This document shows, in pieces, positions 1 to 11,599 of a DNA stretch of 64,000 bases. This stretch comes from Haliotis asinina (lineage: Eukaryota > Mollusca > Gastropoda > Lepetellida > Haliotidae): contig NC_090291.1 of assembly GCF_037392515.1 (NCBI RefSeq), forward strand, positions 26,894,001 to 26,958,000. The letters run 5' to 3'. Each line of letters opens with the position of its first letter. Position 1 is the stretch's first letter. The position numbers and the translations under genes were made by a program. A model generated the notes under the pieces. That model had not been told where the DNA came from, made no database searches, and saw nothing but the letters and a program-made list of their open reading frames with translations.

Positions 1-491
1 CCACCTACCTTCATTATAACGTAATGGCATGACATTGCATCTGAATTTGATGCAAGTAGAGCGCACCCTTTTTCTGATATAATATGCAGTTATCTTTCTG
101 GTTCAAATATGAATTTATATTCTCTATAGATCACATATCTAGAGTTGTTATTCAAAGTGGAAGTTCAGCTTTGAGAAAATTCATTTATCAGCACATTTTT
201 AAGCAACTGTACGAATCAAAATTCATCACCAACAGTTTTGCTAATCCAGATATACCCAAAGCCATGAGAAAACAGAGTATATTTTACGAACGATACCCAA
301 CTCTTTTTTCCAATGTCATCAAAATATCTTAACATATTATACGCTTTCCTGGGTAGTCTACAATCGCTTATTCTGAGCAATTTCAGCCAATAGCGTGAAA
401 GCCGTATGTAAGCATTTTTATATATTGGATAGCGACCACATTCGCCATGTACAAAAGTGTTGGGGGTTTGTTGTCCAAACCTCACAGCCAT
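1..491 (-). mobile_element. decayed LINE fragment, C-terminal end of the reverse-transcriptase ORF
   Basis: Read on the minus strand from 491, a stretch of about 90 residues has the layout I associate with the region behind the reverse transcriptase in molluscan LINE-like proteins: a G-E-x-G-R-x-P motif, an SRYWLKLL helix, then GKKSW and a GFGYIWI motif near residues 75-83. Downstream, towards base 1, similarity seems to continue (a KFRCN-like motif) only across stop codons and frame changes, so the copy is dead. The family call rests on pattern memory, not on a search. No poly-A or microsatellite tail is visible because the window edge cuts the element. Confidence 0.45.
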
Positions 492-2183
492 ATAATAATA
501 TCGGCATCACCTAGGAATAAAAGATTTTAAAATATGTTTTCGGTTCAATCACTCCAATCTTGTTTAGTTTGACAATGATTTCCATCAATGCTCTCTTGTC
601 CCGTCTGGCTATGTCTGAGATGCATTAAGTCATATTTATGTTACTTGAAAACCAGACACCTACATATTTGTAACTATTTACAGGGGCAATTTGGTTTCCT
701 TTATAAAACCATTTATCTTTATTCGAAAGAATGCCACCGTGATGGTGTGCAGTTAGGAGCCGTGCCGGGGTACGCAGTTAAATACCCGTTGGTTTGTTTT
801 AACGATGAACTGTCAAACAATTTAGCCTCCCAAATCGACAGCATGTTACATTCATTGAGATGCACATGCACGAATGCACTGCACGTGGCTATGCCGAATT
901 CACTTAAGTCAAAAAAATGTAGAACATGTACATGTGTTCAGTTCAATTACTATTTTTTCAATGTATTGTGTACACATGTCGTATCAATATATATTATTGA
1001 TTGATTCATTTGGGTCTTTTTCTGGCAGCGAAAACGTACACCTCCATGGGAACACAAACGCAATAGGTTTTTATTAACATTTCTGTTTAAATATACTCTT
1101 TCAAAACAAGAGGGGAACCTGAACTGTCAATCTGGATAGGAAGTATAAGCATTAACAAATTTGCCAAAGAGCGACATCTTCTGAACGCAAACCATTTTTC
1201 TCTATTCACAAAGCAGTGTCCCCATACACGTGCGATGGGTGTCATGAAGGTCGATACATCACTGTAGACCATTAATTTTGACAATCACTTTGCATCACAG
1301 AGATGCTAGTGAAGGTTGTATTTGTGGCCGGAGTATAACTGGTAGACATAACAAGCTCCTCATTACGTTTTAAAGACTACGTAATATCTTGTCTAAGTTC
1401 CTTGCGAATCGTACAATTGTTTTTTAACACAACAGTTCAAACTAACCAGACATTCGGGTCCCTCTGGACCGCGGCTCCGGGGACATGTCTAGCAAAATGC
1501 TGGTCATTGAAAAGAATAGTGAGTGATTATTGCGTCATCAGTATTTCCAGCTACCCCAGGCAAGGCAAGGACTGTGGGGATGCCCAGGGACAAACGGTTA
1601 GGGGTATCAAGGACTAAGATTCTACTTGAAGTAACACGCAAGACACCAATATTTCATACATTCTCGTATCTCAAATGACCCAGGTTATGATTTACCAGTT
1701 AGTCCCACAGTGTGTAATATATACCCCCTATCAAGTGTGTGAGTTGTGCGGGGAACGATCTGTCAGTGGGACAGATATCACAGACACATCAAAGCAACAT
1801 GGTCCTGAGAGCAACATACACATGTAACCCTGGATATAGAACGTCTCATTAAGAAGTCATTAGATTACCACTGGTAAATGCCAGAGGACCATGAACGCAG
1901 CAAATACACCGCAATGATTGTCAGTAAAACACTAATGGTTGTACAATACATGAAACACATGCTGGTAGGGATCATCTGGATAGTTTACGTGTAATGGTGA
2001 TCACCCGTAACCGGTAGCCGCAGGTGGTAGTGGAACCAACACTTGATCCAGTTGTTAATTGTGGAGGCATTAATAAGAACTCTACAGGGGAGTAGGGGAC
2101 TGACCTCGATTCTCTTTGTTAACTGAGTAATGAGAAACACACGAGCTTCATGAATTTTCTTCGAAGTGTAACATCCAGAACGG
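492..2183. other. intergenic, no gene seen
   Basis: AT-rich sequence with only short open frames on either strand (the longest about 138 codons, 588-1004 +). None shows a domain, a biased composition or convincing splice sites. I see no long repeat here. Confidence 0.5.
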
Positions 2184-2558
2184 TGGATAGGTATTATTAG
2201 TATTAGGTTGGTAGGTTCATAAGTATTAGATGAATAAGTATCATACGTATTAGGCGAAAAGGTATCATACGTATTAGGTGAATAGGTATCATACGTATTA
2301 GGCGAATAGGTATCATACGTATTAGGTGAATAGGTATCATACGTATTAGGCGAATAGGTATACGTATTAAGGGAATAGGTATCATACGTATTAGGCGAAT
2401 AGGTACATACGTTAAGTGAATACGTGTTAGATGAATAGGTATCTTAAGTATTCGATGAATAGGTATCATACGTATTAGATAAATAGGTATCATACGTATT
2501 AGATGAATATGTATCATACGTATTAAGTGAATTAGTATCATAAGTATTTGGTGGATGG
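2184..2558. repeat. 24-bp tandem repeat
   Basis: About 15 degenerate copies of a 24-bp unit containing AGGTATCATACGTATTAGG. Since 24 is a multiple of 3, the minus strand stays open for 112 codons as an eight-residue Ile/Arg/Met/Pro repeat; this is a by-product of the unit length. Some units are shortened, which breaks the register. Confidence 0.85.
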
Positions 2559-2843
2559 ATATTTATTGTCGATACAATTTATTTTCTTGGGCGCAGTGTA
2601 GGTAGTGAAAAGCATGCTTGTAGAGACGTGGGAGTACACAAGGATTATTTACTGACAAAGTGCGGTGTATTGTTTGGTCGTACTTGTGGTTTCTGTTGGG
2701 CGGAAGTGGCTTTGCAAAATGTCGATGTTGTGCAGTGTCGAAGTCCGAGGCAGTATGAGTTCCGTGTAACACTACAGACAATATGGGTATACAAATTAAA
2801 CTTCATGTCGAAGAAAGCGAGACAATCCTATTTGTGGGACTAT

Positions 2844-2889
2844 ATTGTAGTAATACCTTATTGTAGTAATACCTTATTGTAGTAATACC
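2844..2889. repeat. 16-bp tandem repeat, three copies
   Basis: ATTGTAGTAATACCTT is repeated almost three times without change. Confidence 0.85.
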
Positions 2890-2984
2890 GGCGTCATTTG
2901 TAGCAACCCCTTAACTGGCCACATCAGCTTCCAGATCTCGGTCATTTCAACACATTTGTAACACAAAAGACAACTCTATTAGTC

Positions 2985-3060
2985 TGCCATACAGACCTTG
3001 AAACAAATATGTCTAAGAAAGCCCATACAAATTCAGATTATGTGGCAAGACCAGATGAAG
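2985..3060 (+). repeat. dispersed repeat fragment, matched at 30875-30950
   Basis: A stretch of about 70 bp (ACAGACC, then CAAATA, AAGAAAGCCCAT and ATGTGGCAAG in the same order and spacing) recurs in the same orientation inside a flippase intron at 30875-30950. The family is unknown to me. Confidence 0.5.
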
Positions 3061-3826
3061 AAAGTATATATCCGGGTTCCTTGTCATTACATACCAGCGA
3101 CTTATCCAGCGCCCACTGGTACATGAACAGCTATGGGCGCAAGAATTCCGTAAACTATTCACGCCAACAAATACACATTACAAACTACCAACACGAATCC
3201 TGTCTATTGCACCAAGTCGCTGAGACTTATGATTACAAACACACATATACACACCTTAGGTGATGGGCTTTCTTCCTAGTTCTCTTCAACATGGCCTTGC
3301 CGGTCTTGACCCACCTGATATCGGATCGACTGGCTTTTGTGCTGCAGGAACATTTTTCTTAACTTCACCTGATAAGTGTTCCCATGACAACGTGCCGTTT
3401 GGGTTTAGAATTATCATTAAATTGTAATCGATAAATAAACTCAATTAATATTTTATAACTAGGGTATCACTTACGCTGACAATTGTATCGTCTTCCGGAG
3501 CAAGTCATGTCGGTCGCTTTTTACTGAAAGTCGAATGTGTTCGTGCTATATCTGCATAGTAACAAAGTATAAGATATAAGGAACATCGATTTTAATTTAT
3601 TTTAGTCCACTCAAAGCAATGCCACTTCATTGCTTCTGATAATACTCGTAATGACATGTGAATCTTCCAACATAATGTCAACAGATGGGACAACAAGACG
3701 TGAAATATTGTCAGAATTGTTGGCCTAGCATACAGTGTTTCATGTCACCCATGAATCGGAGCCGGAAATAGTCTTTACACGTGGTGTATCGCCATTGGAG
3801 GACGGTCAGTCCTCAGCCCGACCACA

Positions 3827-3985
3827 CCAATCTGTGCTGCCTAGTGGTTAAAGCGTTCACTCGTCACGCCGAACACAAGGGTTCGATTCCCCATATGGAT
3901 ACAATGAATGAAGCCCATTTCAGATGTGCACCGCCGTGATAGTTGCTGGAACATTGTTAAAGGCGGCTTAAAACACTTTACTGGA
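3827..3985 (+). mobile_element. tRNA-derived SINE
   Basis: The head has tRNA-like promoter boxes: A-box-like TAGTGGTTAAAGCG and B-box GGGTTCGATTCCCC. The body carries GAAGCCCATTTC and GCTGGAACATTG, shared with copies at 15359, 24221, 59975 and, inverted, 33232 and 33905. The tail is degenerate. Confidence 0.75.
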
Positions 3986-4221
3986 CGGCTTGGGCGACAG
4001 GCTGCACAGGGACGTGGTTGACGCTATAGTTGTTGAAATTAGTCATCTTGTTATTTACGGAATTCTCTATTTTAACCACAATTGTAAACCAAAAGTTACT
4101 GTGTTCTGTAATCTGATTGGTTGAAAAACATGATCAAATGGTATTAGATTCCCGGAAACTGAAAGACTATTCACCGCGTATTGACACGTAAACAATTGTT
4201 TTGTTGTGTCATCAACAGTGG

Positions 4222-4267
4222 TGACGTCATTCAAATCATATTGTGACGTAAAGTTAGAATGACGTCA
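4222..4267. promoter_or_regulatory. cluster of three CRE-like sites
   Basis: TGACGTCA at 4222-4229, TGACGTAA at 4244-4251 and TGACGTCA at 4260-4267: two perfect palindromic CREs and one near match within 46 bp. CREB/ATF proteins bind this site in animals. The cluster is about 1.5 kb upstream of the bL36m coding exon and just downstream of a CCAAT-type TGATTGGTTG at about 4116. It could serve that gene or an opposite transcript, or it may simply belong to a repeat. Confidence 0.35.
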
Positions 4268-4289
4268 CAAATGAGCACCGTCGGTTCCA

Positions 4290-5743
4290 AATGCATTCCC
4301 GTGCTTCAAATACCAATAACACCCGGAAATTGGCCAACACATGATGTTTATCTCCTAAGTAGATCTCAATGTATTGTGTTTTATTGTTAATGTCATGAGA
4401 CAAATGTCGGTGTCATCTTTAGACCGGTGTTCAGTGTTCTTTGTCCACCAGCTTGAATTGGCTGTTTATGTCACCAGAAATTACACTATTTTAAAATGAT
4501 TTTACACACATTTCGGTAATTGTCATAATGGTGTCTCTTCCTATCGCACCCATACGTCGCCATTTTGCCTTGTCTTTCGTAATACTAATCCTAAGCTTAA
4601 TTGGATTCAAACAGTCTGATCTGCGTACTCAAATAACTGCATGGCTTTGCATGTGCATGTTTTGCATGGTGTGAATTTTCTCACATTTCCTTTCACGATG
4701 ATCAAATGTAACGGTATTCAAAACGTACACTTCAACGATAACTTCGTTCAAATAATTAGTTCTCTTTTGTGTTGTGTCGGTTGTATTTTGCTATGAAATC
4801 GAATTTTGAATAAACTATTGTTTGGGTCGAAACAGGTATTGTACGAGCGTCTCTTTCAGTAAATTATGTATTACCTCCCCTTCATTATATCGAGTTATGT
4901 CCCTTTCTTTCCTAAGCCTGATACCATCAAATTTTGCGAAGTGAAACATTGAATATTTGATGTAGGTGGTGCTTTCATCAGTTTAACATCCACTTCTTTA
5001 CGCTTTTCAAAATCCATACTTTACTGCCTTTGTGTGTCTTGGTTATGGTGCTTCGGGGTAAATAGTCACTGGCCTGTAACCTTCAAGCCGGTGTCACGCC
5101 ATGGTGTGCCCTAAATTCGTGATGCGTGATGTCTAGTACCATTATAGCAATATGATTGTATAACCTGCATGAAAACGTGACACTTGCCACTGCATTAACG
5201 AATGGAGACGGTCACAACATAAATAGCTGTAAAGTCTATGCCTGATTTATGTTTTGACAGTTTACAGATATTTGAGCGTTTACCCTATGTATCTATACAC
5301 AGTAGCACGTGGAGCGGCTGGGACTTGTGGTAGTGCACTCAGAAGTTAACCAAGAGTGATTATTCGGAAATGTGTTATTTGGTGTCCATGTTTATTTCAA
5401 GTATACAACTGAAAGGAATTAAACAAACAATTAGGATTGATATACCAACTGTAAAACACCTGTGATCCGGAAATCCGTGAAAAGGTACATTGGTATTTAT
5501 TTCCTGAAAATGTGACTAATCACAGGCACTCAATTACATCTAGGATAAAACACTCAAGTTATTGTGTTGGTAATGATGACAAACTTCCACTGGATTCTAA
5601 ACACAATCAACGTGCATTTTTACTACAAGCTTACAAGGTTAAATTGGCAGTTCTACTAACTACTGCACTTAACAAGTGAGCCTGTAACATGTATCATGTT
5701 TGATTTTAAATATGGTCAGTTTGTATGTTATCTTTTGTTTCAG
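4290..5743. other. bL36m upstream region and probable first intron
   Basis: No open frame of note. A CGCCATTTTG motif near 4558 resembles a YY1 site read on the minus strand, common in promoters of nuclear genes for mitochondrial proteins, but one site decides nothing. The stretch ends in a pyrimidine-rich tract and TTTCAG at 5738-5743, the 3' splice site before the bL36m coding exon. Confidence 0.4.
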
Positions 5744-5761
5744 ACTGACAAAAGGAGGAGG

Positions 5762-6250
5762 ATGTCTGTCCTAAAAGTCATATCCAGATTGTCATCGTTT
5801 TATGTGACCACGGCTGTCTGTCAACGTACCAGCCTGAACATAGCTGAAAGACATTCTTCAACACTTGTAAACAATTGTCGGCAGATGCTAATGCCTCAAA
5901 CAGTGACTGTTAGCCATCAAAAATCATCAATGTACCCATTTTATATGCCCTTGATTCAGCAGTGTCGAACATACAAAGTGCGAGCCTCTGTCAAACTTCG
6001 GTGTTCAAACTGTTACTTTGTGAGAAGACAGGGCAGACTGTTTGTGGAATGTACATCCAAACCTCGTCACAAACAAATGCAGCAAATGGCACGAAAAAAT
6101 ATCTTCAAGGATGACTACACCATTGGTTCTGAAATAGCTGTTAGTAAGGCATGCTTTTCTAAATATCAACACAACAGGCATTATGCACAAGGATGCAACA
6201 AGTACTCAAGACACAACTGGCTGGAAGGGAAATTAGGACAAAGTATTTGA
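5762..6250 (+). CDS. MRPL36: mitochondrial large-subunit ribosomal protein bL36m, with C-terminal extension
   Basis: This is the small zinc-ribbon protein of the mitochondrial large ribosomal subunit, the counterpart of bacterial L36. Residues about 84-116 hold the family core: KLRCSNCYFVRRQGR, then VEC and KPRHKQ. The four metal ligands fit C-x2-C-x12-C-x5-H. The first 80 or so residues are poor in acidic residues and look like a mitochondrial targeting region. The ATG at 5762 is chosen because a TTTCAG splice acceptor ends at 5743 and the frame upstream of it is intron; exon bases 5744-5761 would be 5' UTR. The protein is 162 residues, against 103 in human. Most of the excess is about 55 residues after PRHKQ, where the family normally stops. 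That extension has no intervening stop and no obvious splice donor. Confidence 0.9.
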   Translation: MSVLKVISRLSSFYVTTAVCQRTSLNIAERHSSTLVNNCRQMLMPQTVTVSHQKSSMYPFYMPLIQQCRTYKVRASVKLRCSNCYFVRRQGRLFVECTSKPRHKQMQQMARKNIFKDDYTIGSEIAVSKACFSKYQHNRHYAQGCNKYSRHNWLEGKLGQSI

Positions 6251-6499
6251 TATATTTATGTTATGCTGTCAAGCAGCAAACAATTTGATAGTTAGGAGAT
6301 TTAACAGACTACAAAGTATGTATTCACCGCATACATGGTGTACAAATGATGATTAATTAAATTGTGTGAAGTAATGAATTCTTGTTTTTCAAACTTTTGT
6401 ATACTATTGCTTATGACAAAGGTCAAGTGTTTACAGTTTGATTAAAGGAATGAAGTAAATATTGTGAAACATGTCACCATACTGCATACTTTGTGAGAG
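6251..6499. other. bL36m 3' UTR and downstream flank
   Basis: AT-rich sequence after the stop codon. ATTAAA hexamers (for example near 6356 and 6442) could act as polyadenylation signals; no canonical AATAAA was seen. Confidence 0.35.
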
Positions 6500-6618
6500 G
6501 GAGTGAATGAGTCTGACCACTCGATCCCGTTAGTCGCCTCTCACGACAGGCATAGTCACCTTTTATGGCAAGCATGGGTGGCTGAAGGCCTATTCTATCC
6601 TGGGACCTTCACGGGTCG
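6500..6618 (+). repeat. 3' part of the abalone-type SINE-like repeat
   Basis: Contains GAGTCTGACCAC, CGATCCCGTTAGTCGCC, TTTTATGGCAAGCATGGGT and CACGGGTCGT, the 3' half of the repeat seen more fully at 9324-9560 and 59190-59455. The 5' half is missing. Confidence 0.75.
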
Positions 6619-7222
6619 TAATATGGCTGATGTTTAATTATATCCAGATGGCAGACATCTTGTTTTTTCAGTTGGTGCAGATGTGATGGAGCTGAAATAT
6701 TGCAGATTGTGGTATTTCTAGCTACTACCACATTCACCTTCAATTAATTTTGGCTGAGACAAGATGGCAAGTTTATATGTGAACCAGCCTGTAGACTCAT
6801 GGATGCAGTGATTTGGGGTTTCAGTCCAAAAACGTGCTTAATGTGAGCAATGGTTTGTTGACAATAAACCTCTGCTTGTGACTTTTACCAAAACATAAAT
6901 TGTCTCACATGAGTGCACTTAGGGCTTACTGGTTACTCACGTGAGATTCAGTTGTGAGTGTTGGTGGGGTTGCAAATGTTCATGTAGAACAAGTCATCAC
7001 TGGGGTGGTCTCGTGGCACAGATACTGCCTGCCCAGTACTGCTTTCAGGAACACCTCCCTTCTCCTGGTGCAGGTAGCTGCCTTCCTTGCAGGCAAAACC
7101 TTACTCCTGTACATTGTGTCATCACAGATTATTGTCTCCTGTTACTATTTTGCAATACATGGCCACCTGTTGCCATGTTCCATTAGTGTTGTCATTTACC
7201 ATATAAAAAAACACAGTGACCT

Positions 7223-9195
7223 AGTAGTGTTGCCTGTCCCAGTGATGTCCACCATTGCAAATAGTGTCAGTGTCTGTGTAACTTTCCCAGAAGTGTTGAA
7301 TGCCCCAGCAGTGTTGACCATTCTAAACAATGTCAATGTCCAAATATCTTTCCCAGTAGTGTTGCGTTCCCAAGCAATGTTGACCATTCTAAACATTGTC
7401 AATGTCCAAGTATCTTTCCCAGTAGTGTTGCGTTCCCCAGCAATGTTGACCATTCTGAACATTGTCAATGTCCAAATAACTTTCCCAGTAGTGTTGCCTG
7501 CCCCACCAATGTTGACCATTCTGAACATTGTCAATGTCCAAGTAACTTTCCCAGAAGTGTTGCCTGCTCCACCAATGTTGACCATTCTGAACATTGTCAA
7601 TGTCCAAATATCTTTCCCAGTAGTGTTGCGTTCCCAAGCAATGTTGACCATTCTGAACATTGTCAATGTCCAAGTAACTTTCCCAGAAGTGTTGCGTTCC
7701 CCAGCAATGTTGACCATTCTGAACATTGTCAATGTCCAAATAACTTTCCCAGTAGTGTTGCCTGCCCCACCAATGTTGACCATTCTGAACATTGTCAATG
7801 TCCAAGTAACTTTCCCAGAAGTGTTGCCTGCCCCACCAATGTTGACCATTCTGAACATTGTCAATGTCCAAATATCTTTCCCAGTAGTGTTGCGTTCCCA
7901 AGCAATGTTGACCATTCTGAACATTGTCAATGTCCAAGTAACTTTCCCAGAAGTGTTGCCTGCCCCACCAATGTTGACCATTCTGAACATTGTCAATGTC
8001 CAAGTAACTTTCCCAGTAGTGTTGCCTGCCCCACCAATGTTGACCATTCTGAACATTGTCAATGTCCAAGTATCTTTCCCAGTAGTGTTGCGTTCCCAAG
8101 CAATGTTGACCATTCTGAACATTGTCAATGTCCAAGTAACTTTCCCAGAAGTGTTGCCTGCCCCACCAATGTTGACCATTCTGAACATTGTCAATGTCCA
8201 AATATCTTTCCCAGTAGTGTTGCGTTCCCAAGCAATGTTGACCATTCTGAACATTGTCAATGTCCAAGTAACTTTCCCAGAAGTGTTGCCTGCCCCACCA
8301 ATGTTGACCATTCTGAACATTGTCAATGTCCAAGTAACTTTCCCAGTAGTGTTGCCTGCCCCACCAATGTTGACCATTCTGAACATTGTCAATGTCCAAG
8401 TAACTTTCCCAGTAGTGTTGCCTGCCCCACCAATGTTGACCATTCTGAACATTGTCAATGTCCAAGTAACTTTCCCAGAAGTGTTGCCTGCCCCAGCAAT
8501 GTTGACCATTCTGAACATTGTCAATGTCCAAGTAACTTTCCCAGAAGTGTTGCCTGCCCCACCAATGTTGACCATTGTGAACATTGTCAATGTCCAAGTA
8601 ACTTTCCCAGAAGTGTTGCCTGCCCCACCAATGTTGACCATTCTAAACAATGTCAATGTCCAAGTATCTTTCCCAGAAGTGTTGCCTGCCCCACCAATGT
8701 TGACCATTCTGAACATTGTCAATGTCCAAGTATCTTTCCCAGAAGTGTTGCCTGCCCCACCAATGTTGACCATTCTGAACATTGTCAATGTCCAAGTATC
8801 TTTCCCAGAAGTGTTGCCTGCCCCACCAATGTTGACCATTCTGAACATTGTCAATGTCCAAGTAACTTTCCCAGAAGTGTTGCCTGCCCCACCAATGTTG
8901 ACCATTCTGAACATTGTCAATGTCCAAGTAACTTTCCCAGAAGTGTTGCCTGCCCCACCAATTTTGACCATTCTAAACAATGTCAATGTCCAAGTATCTT
9001 TCCCAGAAGTGTTGCCTGCCCCACCAATGTTGACCATTCTGAACATTGTCAATGTCCAAGTAACTTTCCCAGAAGTGTTGCCTGCCCCACCAATGTTGAC
9101 CATTCTAAACAATGTCAATGTCCAAGCATCTTTCCCAGTAGTGTTGCCAGCCGCAGCAATGTTGACTGTTACTATTTTCAAATAATGTCAGTGCC
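7223..9195. repeat. 66-bp minisatellite, about 30 copies
   Basis: Head-to-tail 66-bp units, each with CATTGTCAATGTCCAAGTA, TTTCCCAGAAGTGTTGCCTG and CCAATGTTGACC. Units differ by recurrent variants (GTTCCCAAGC against CTGCCCCACC; CAGAAG against CAGTAG) that occur in runs, as expected from local duplication. Because 66 is 22 codons and the unit lacks stops in several frames, the plus strand is open for some 640 codons from the first in-frame ATG (7245) and the minus strand for 661. Most variants change the encoded residue on either strand, and no splice or promoter signal points to expression, so I treat it as non-coding. Confidence 0.92.
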
Positions 9196-9323
9196 TATGG
9201 TCTGTTTGCAGTGAAAATGTACTGATGAATTTCTCTTTGGAGAAAAATGCAAATCAGATAAAGTAAATTTAAGACTGGAAACAGCTTTCTCAGCTGTTTT
9301 GCAGATTTCACCATGTCCCTTGA

Positions 9324-9560
9324 AGTGAGTGAGTTTAGTTTTACGCCACATTCAGCAATATTCCAGCTGTATTGCAGCGGTCTGAAAAAAGTCAAGTCTG
9401 GTCCAGACAGTCCAGTGATCAACAACATGAGCATCGATCTGCAAAATTGGGAACCGATGGCATGTGTCAACCAAGTCACCGAGTCTGACCACCCGATCCC
9501 GTTAGTCGCCTTGCACGACAAACATAATTGCTATTTATGGCAAACATGGGTTGCTACCAT
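9324..9560 (+). mobile_element. abalone-type SINE-like repeat, nearly complete
   Basis: Starts GTGAGTGAGTTTAGTTTTA and contains CAGCAATATTCCAGC, GTCCAGACAGTCCAGTGAT, TTGGGAACCGATGGCATG and CGATCCCGTTAGTCGCC. Partial copies lie at 6500, 43400, 59190 and 62326. It has no tRNA-like boxes that I can see, so its SINE class is uncertain. Confidence 0.75.
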
Positions 9561-9629
9561 ACCCCTTGCAGTTCCTGTGAATAATCCTCCTGCTATTACT
9601 TTGTCAGACAACACCACTTGTACCTGGCG

Positions 9630-11110
9630 ATAAGTGACATTGCTTTCATGAACTGTCTAACTGGTATATGGTCACCAGTGACATGGCTTGGATGAACTGT
9701 CCTACTGGAATATGGTCACCAGTGACATGGCTTGGATGAACTGTCCTACTGGAATATGGTCACCAGTGACATTGCTCTGATGAACTGTCCTACTGGTATT
9801 TGGTCACCAGTGACATTGCAGGGATGAACTGTCCTACTGGTATATGGTCACCGATGACATTGCTGGGATGAACTGTCCTACTGGTACATTGTCACCGATG
9901 ACATTGCTGGGATGAACTGTCCTACTGGTACATGGTCACCAATGACGTTGCTGGGATGAACTGTCCTACTGGTATATGGTCACTGATGACATTGCACTGA
10001 TGAACTGTCCTACTGGTACATGGTCACCGGTGACATTGCAGGCATCAACTGTCCTACTGGTACATGGTCACCGATGATATTGCTGGGATGAACTGTCCTA
10101 TTGGTACATGGTCACCGATGACATTGCAAGCATTAACTGTCCTACTGGTACATTGTCACTGATGGCATTGCTGGGATGAACTGTCCTACTGGAATATGGT
10201 CACTGATGATATTGCTGGGATGAACTGTCCTACTGGTACATGGTCACCGATGACATTGCAGGCATCAACTGTCCTACTGGTACATGGTCACCGATGACAT
10301 TGCAAGCATTAACTGTCCTACTGGTACATGGTCACCGATGACATTGCAGGCATTAACTGTCCTGCTGGTACATGGTCACCGATGACATTGCTGGGATGAA
10401 CTGTCCTACTGGAATATGGTCACTGATGATATTGCTGGGATGAACTGTCCTATTGGTACATGGTCACCGATGACATTGCAAGCATTAACTGTCCTACTGG
10501 TACATTGTCACTGATGACATTGCAAGCATTAACTGTCCTACTGGTACATGGTCACCGATGACATTGCAGGCATTAACTGTCCTGCTGGTACATGGTCACC
10601 GATGACATTGCTGGGATGAACTGTCCTACTGGAATATGGTCACTGATGATATTGCTGGGATGAACTGTCCTATTGGTACATGGTCACCGATGACATTGCA
10701 AGCATTAACTGTCCTACTGGTACATTGTCACTGATGACATTGCTGGGATGAACTGTCCTACTGGAATGTGGTCACTGATTATATTGCTGGGATGAACTGT
10801 CCTATTGGTACATGGTCACCGATGACATTGCAAGCATTAACTTTCCTACTGGTACATTGTCACTGATGACATTGCTGGGATGAACTGTCCTACTGGAATA
10901 TGGTCACTGATGATATTGCTGGGATGAACTGTCCTACTGGTACATGGTCACCGATGACGTTGCTGGGATGAACTGTCCTACTGGTATATGGTCACCGGTG
11001 ACATTGCTGGGATGAACTGTCCTATTGGTACATGGTGACCAGTGACACTACTGGTATATGGTGACGAGTGACAGAGGTCGGGTGAGGTGACCAGTGACAC
11101 TGGTGGGTGG
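9630..11110. repeat. 44-bp minisatellite, about 33 copies
   Basis: Units of 44 bp with GATGAACTGTCCTACTGG, TATGGTCACC and GATGACATTGC. Recurrent variants (GGGATGAACTG, GGCATTAACTG, AGCATTAACTG) come in repeated order around 10.1-10.9 kb, showing higher-order duplication of three- to five-unit blocks. The right end decays into related GTGACCAGTGACA segments to about 11.1 kb. Confidence 0.92.
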
Positions 11111-11557
11111 GGGTGACCTGTGACAGTGGTGGGATGTGGGGACCAGTGACACAACTTGAATCTACTGATAGGAACATTATACTGAATGAAAAGTAGTAAC
11201 ATTAAAGTAGTAACTATGCACACTTACTGGTAATAATGGTTACAATCGTATGCATTTCGCTGTTTGTGTCACATAGTCTGACGCACACACACCCTTGTAG
11301 GAGTAATAATCTTAACGTGCACCTGACCTGATAATGCCACACAGCACGCTTCTGGGGAGTGGGGTCGACCATGACTTGCACGTACAAGAGTTTTAGGGGA
11401 AACACTGCCCTTTCATTTGTTAAATACAAGTTGCAAATAATGGTGTCTTCTAAAACAATTCATCAGTGTCACGTGTAGAACGATCCAAATCACATAATAT
11501 CAGTGTTTGATTTGATAGATCAATTCTCCCAGTCCATCGATATTGTCGGCGTCTACA

Positions 11558-11598
11558 TGCGCACACGCGCACACGCGCACACACAACATACACGTATA
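11558..11598. repeat. (CGCACA)n microsatellite
   Basis: Alternating purine-pyrimidine tract of GCGCACAC units; such tracts can adopt Z-DNA. Confidence 0.8.
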
Positions 11599-11599
11599 G

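Noticed and set aside
588-1004. 138-residue plus-strand frame
   Set aside because: No domain, random composition, AT-rich surroundings and no splice logic.
2203-2541. 112-residue Ile/Arg-rich protein on minus
   Set aside because: A by-product of the 24-bp repeat.
6954-9185. A 743-residue plus-strand and a 661-residue minus-strand protein
   Set aside because: Both are readings of a 66-bp tandem repeat. The plus frame opens at a GTG, variants change residues freely, and no splice or promoter evidence supports either.
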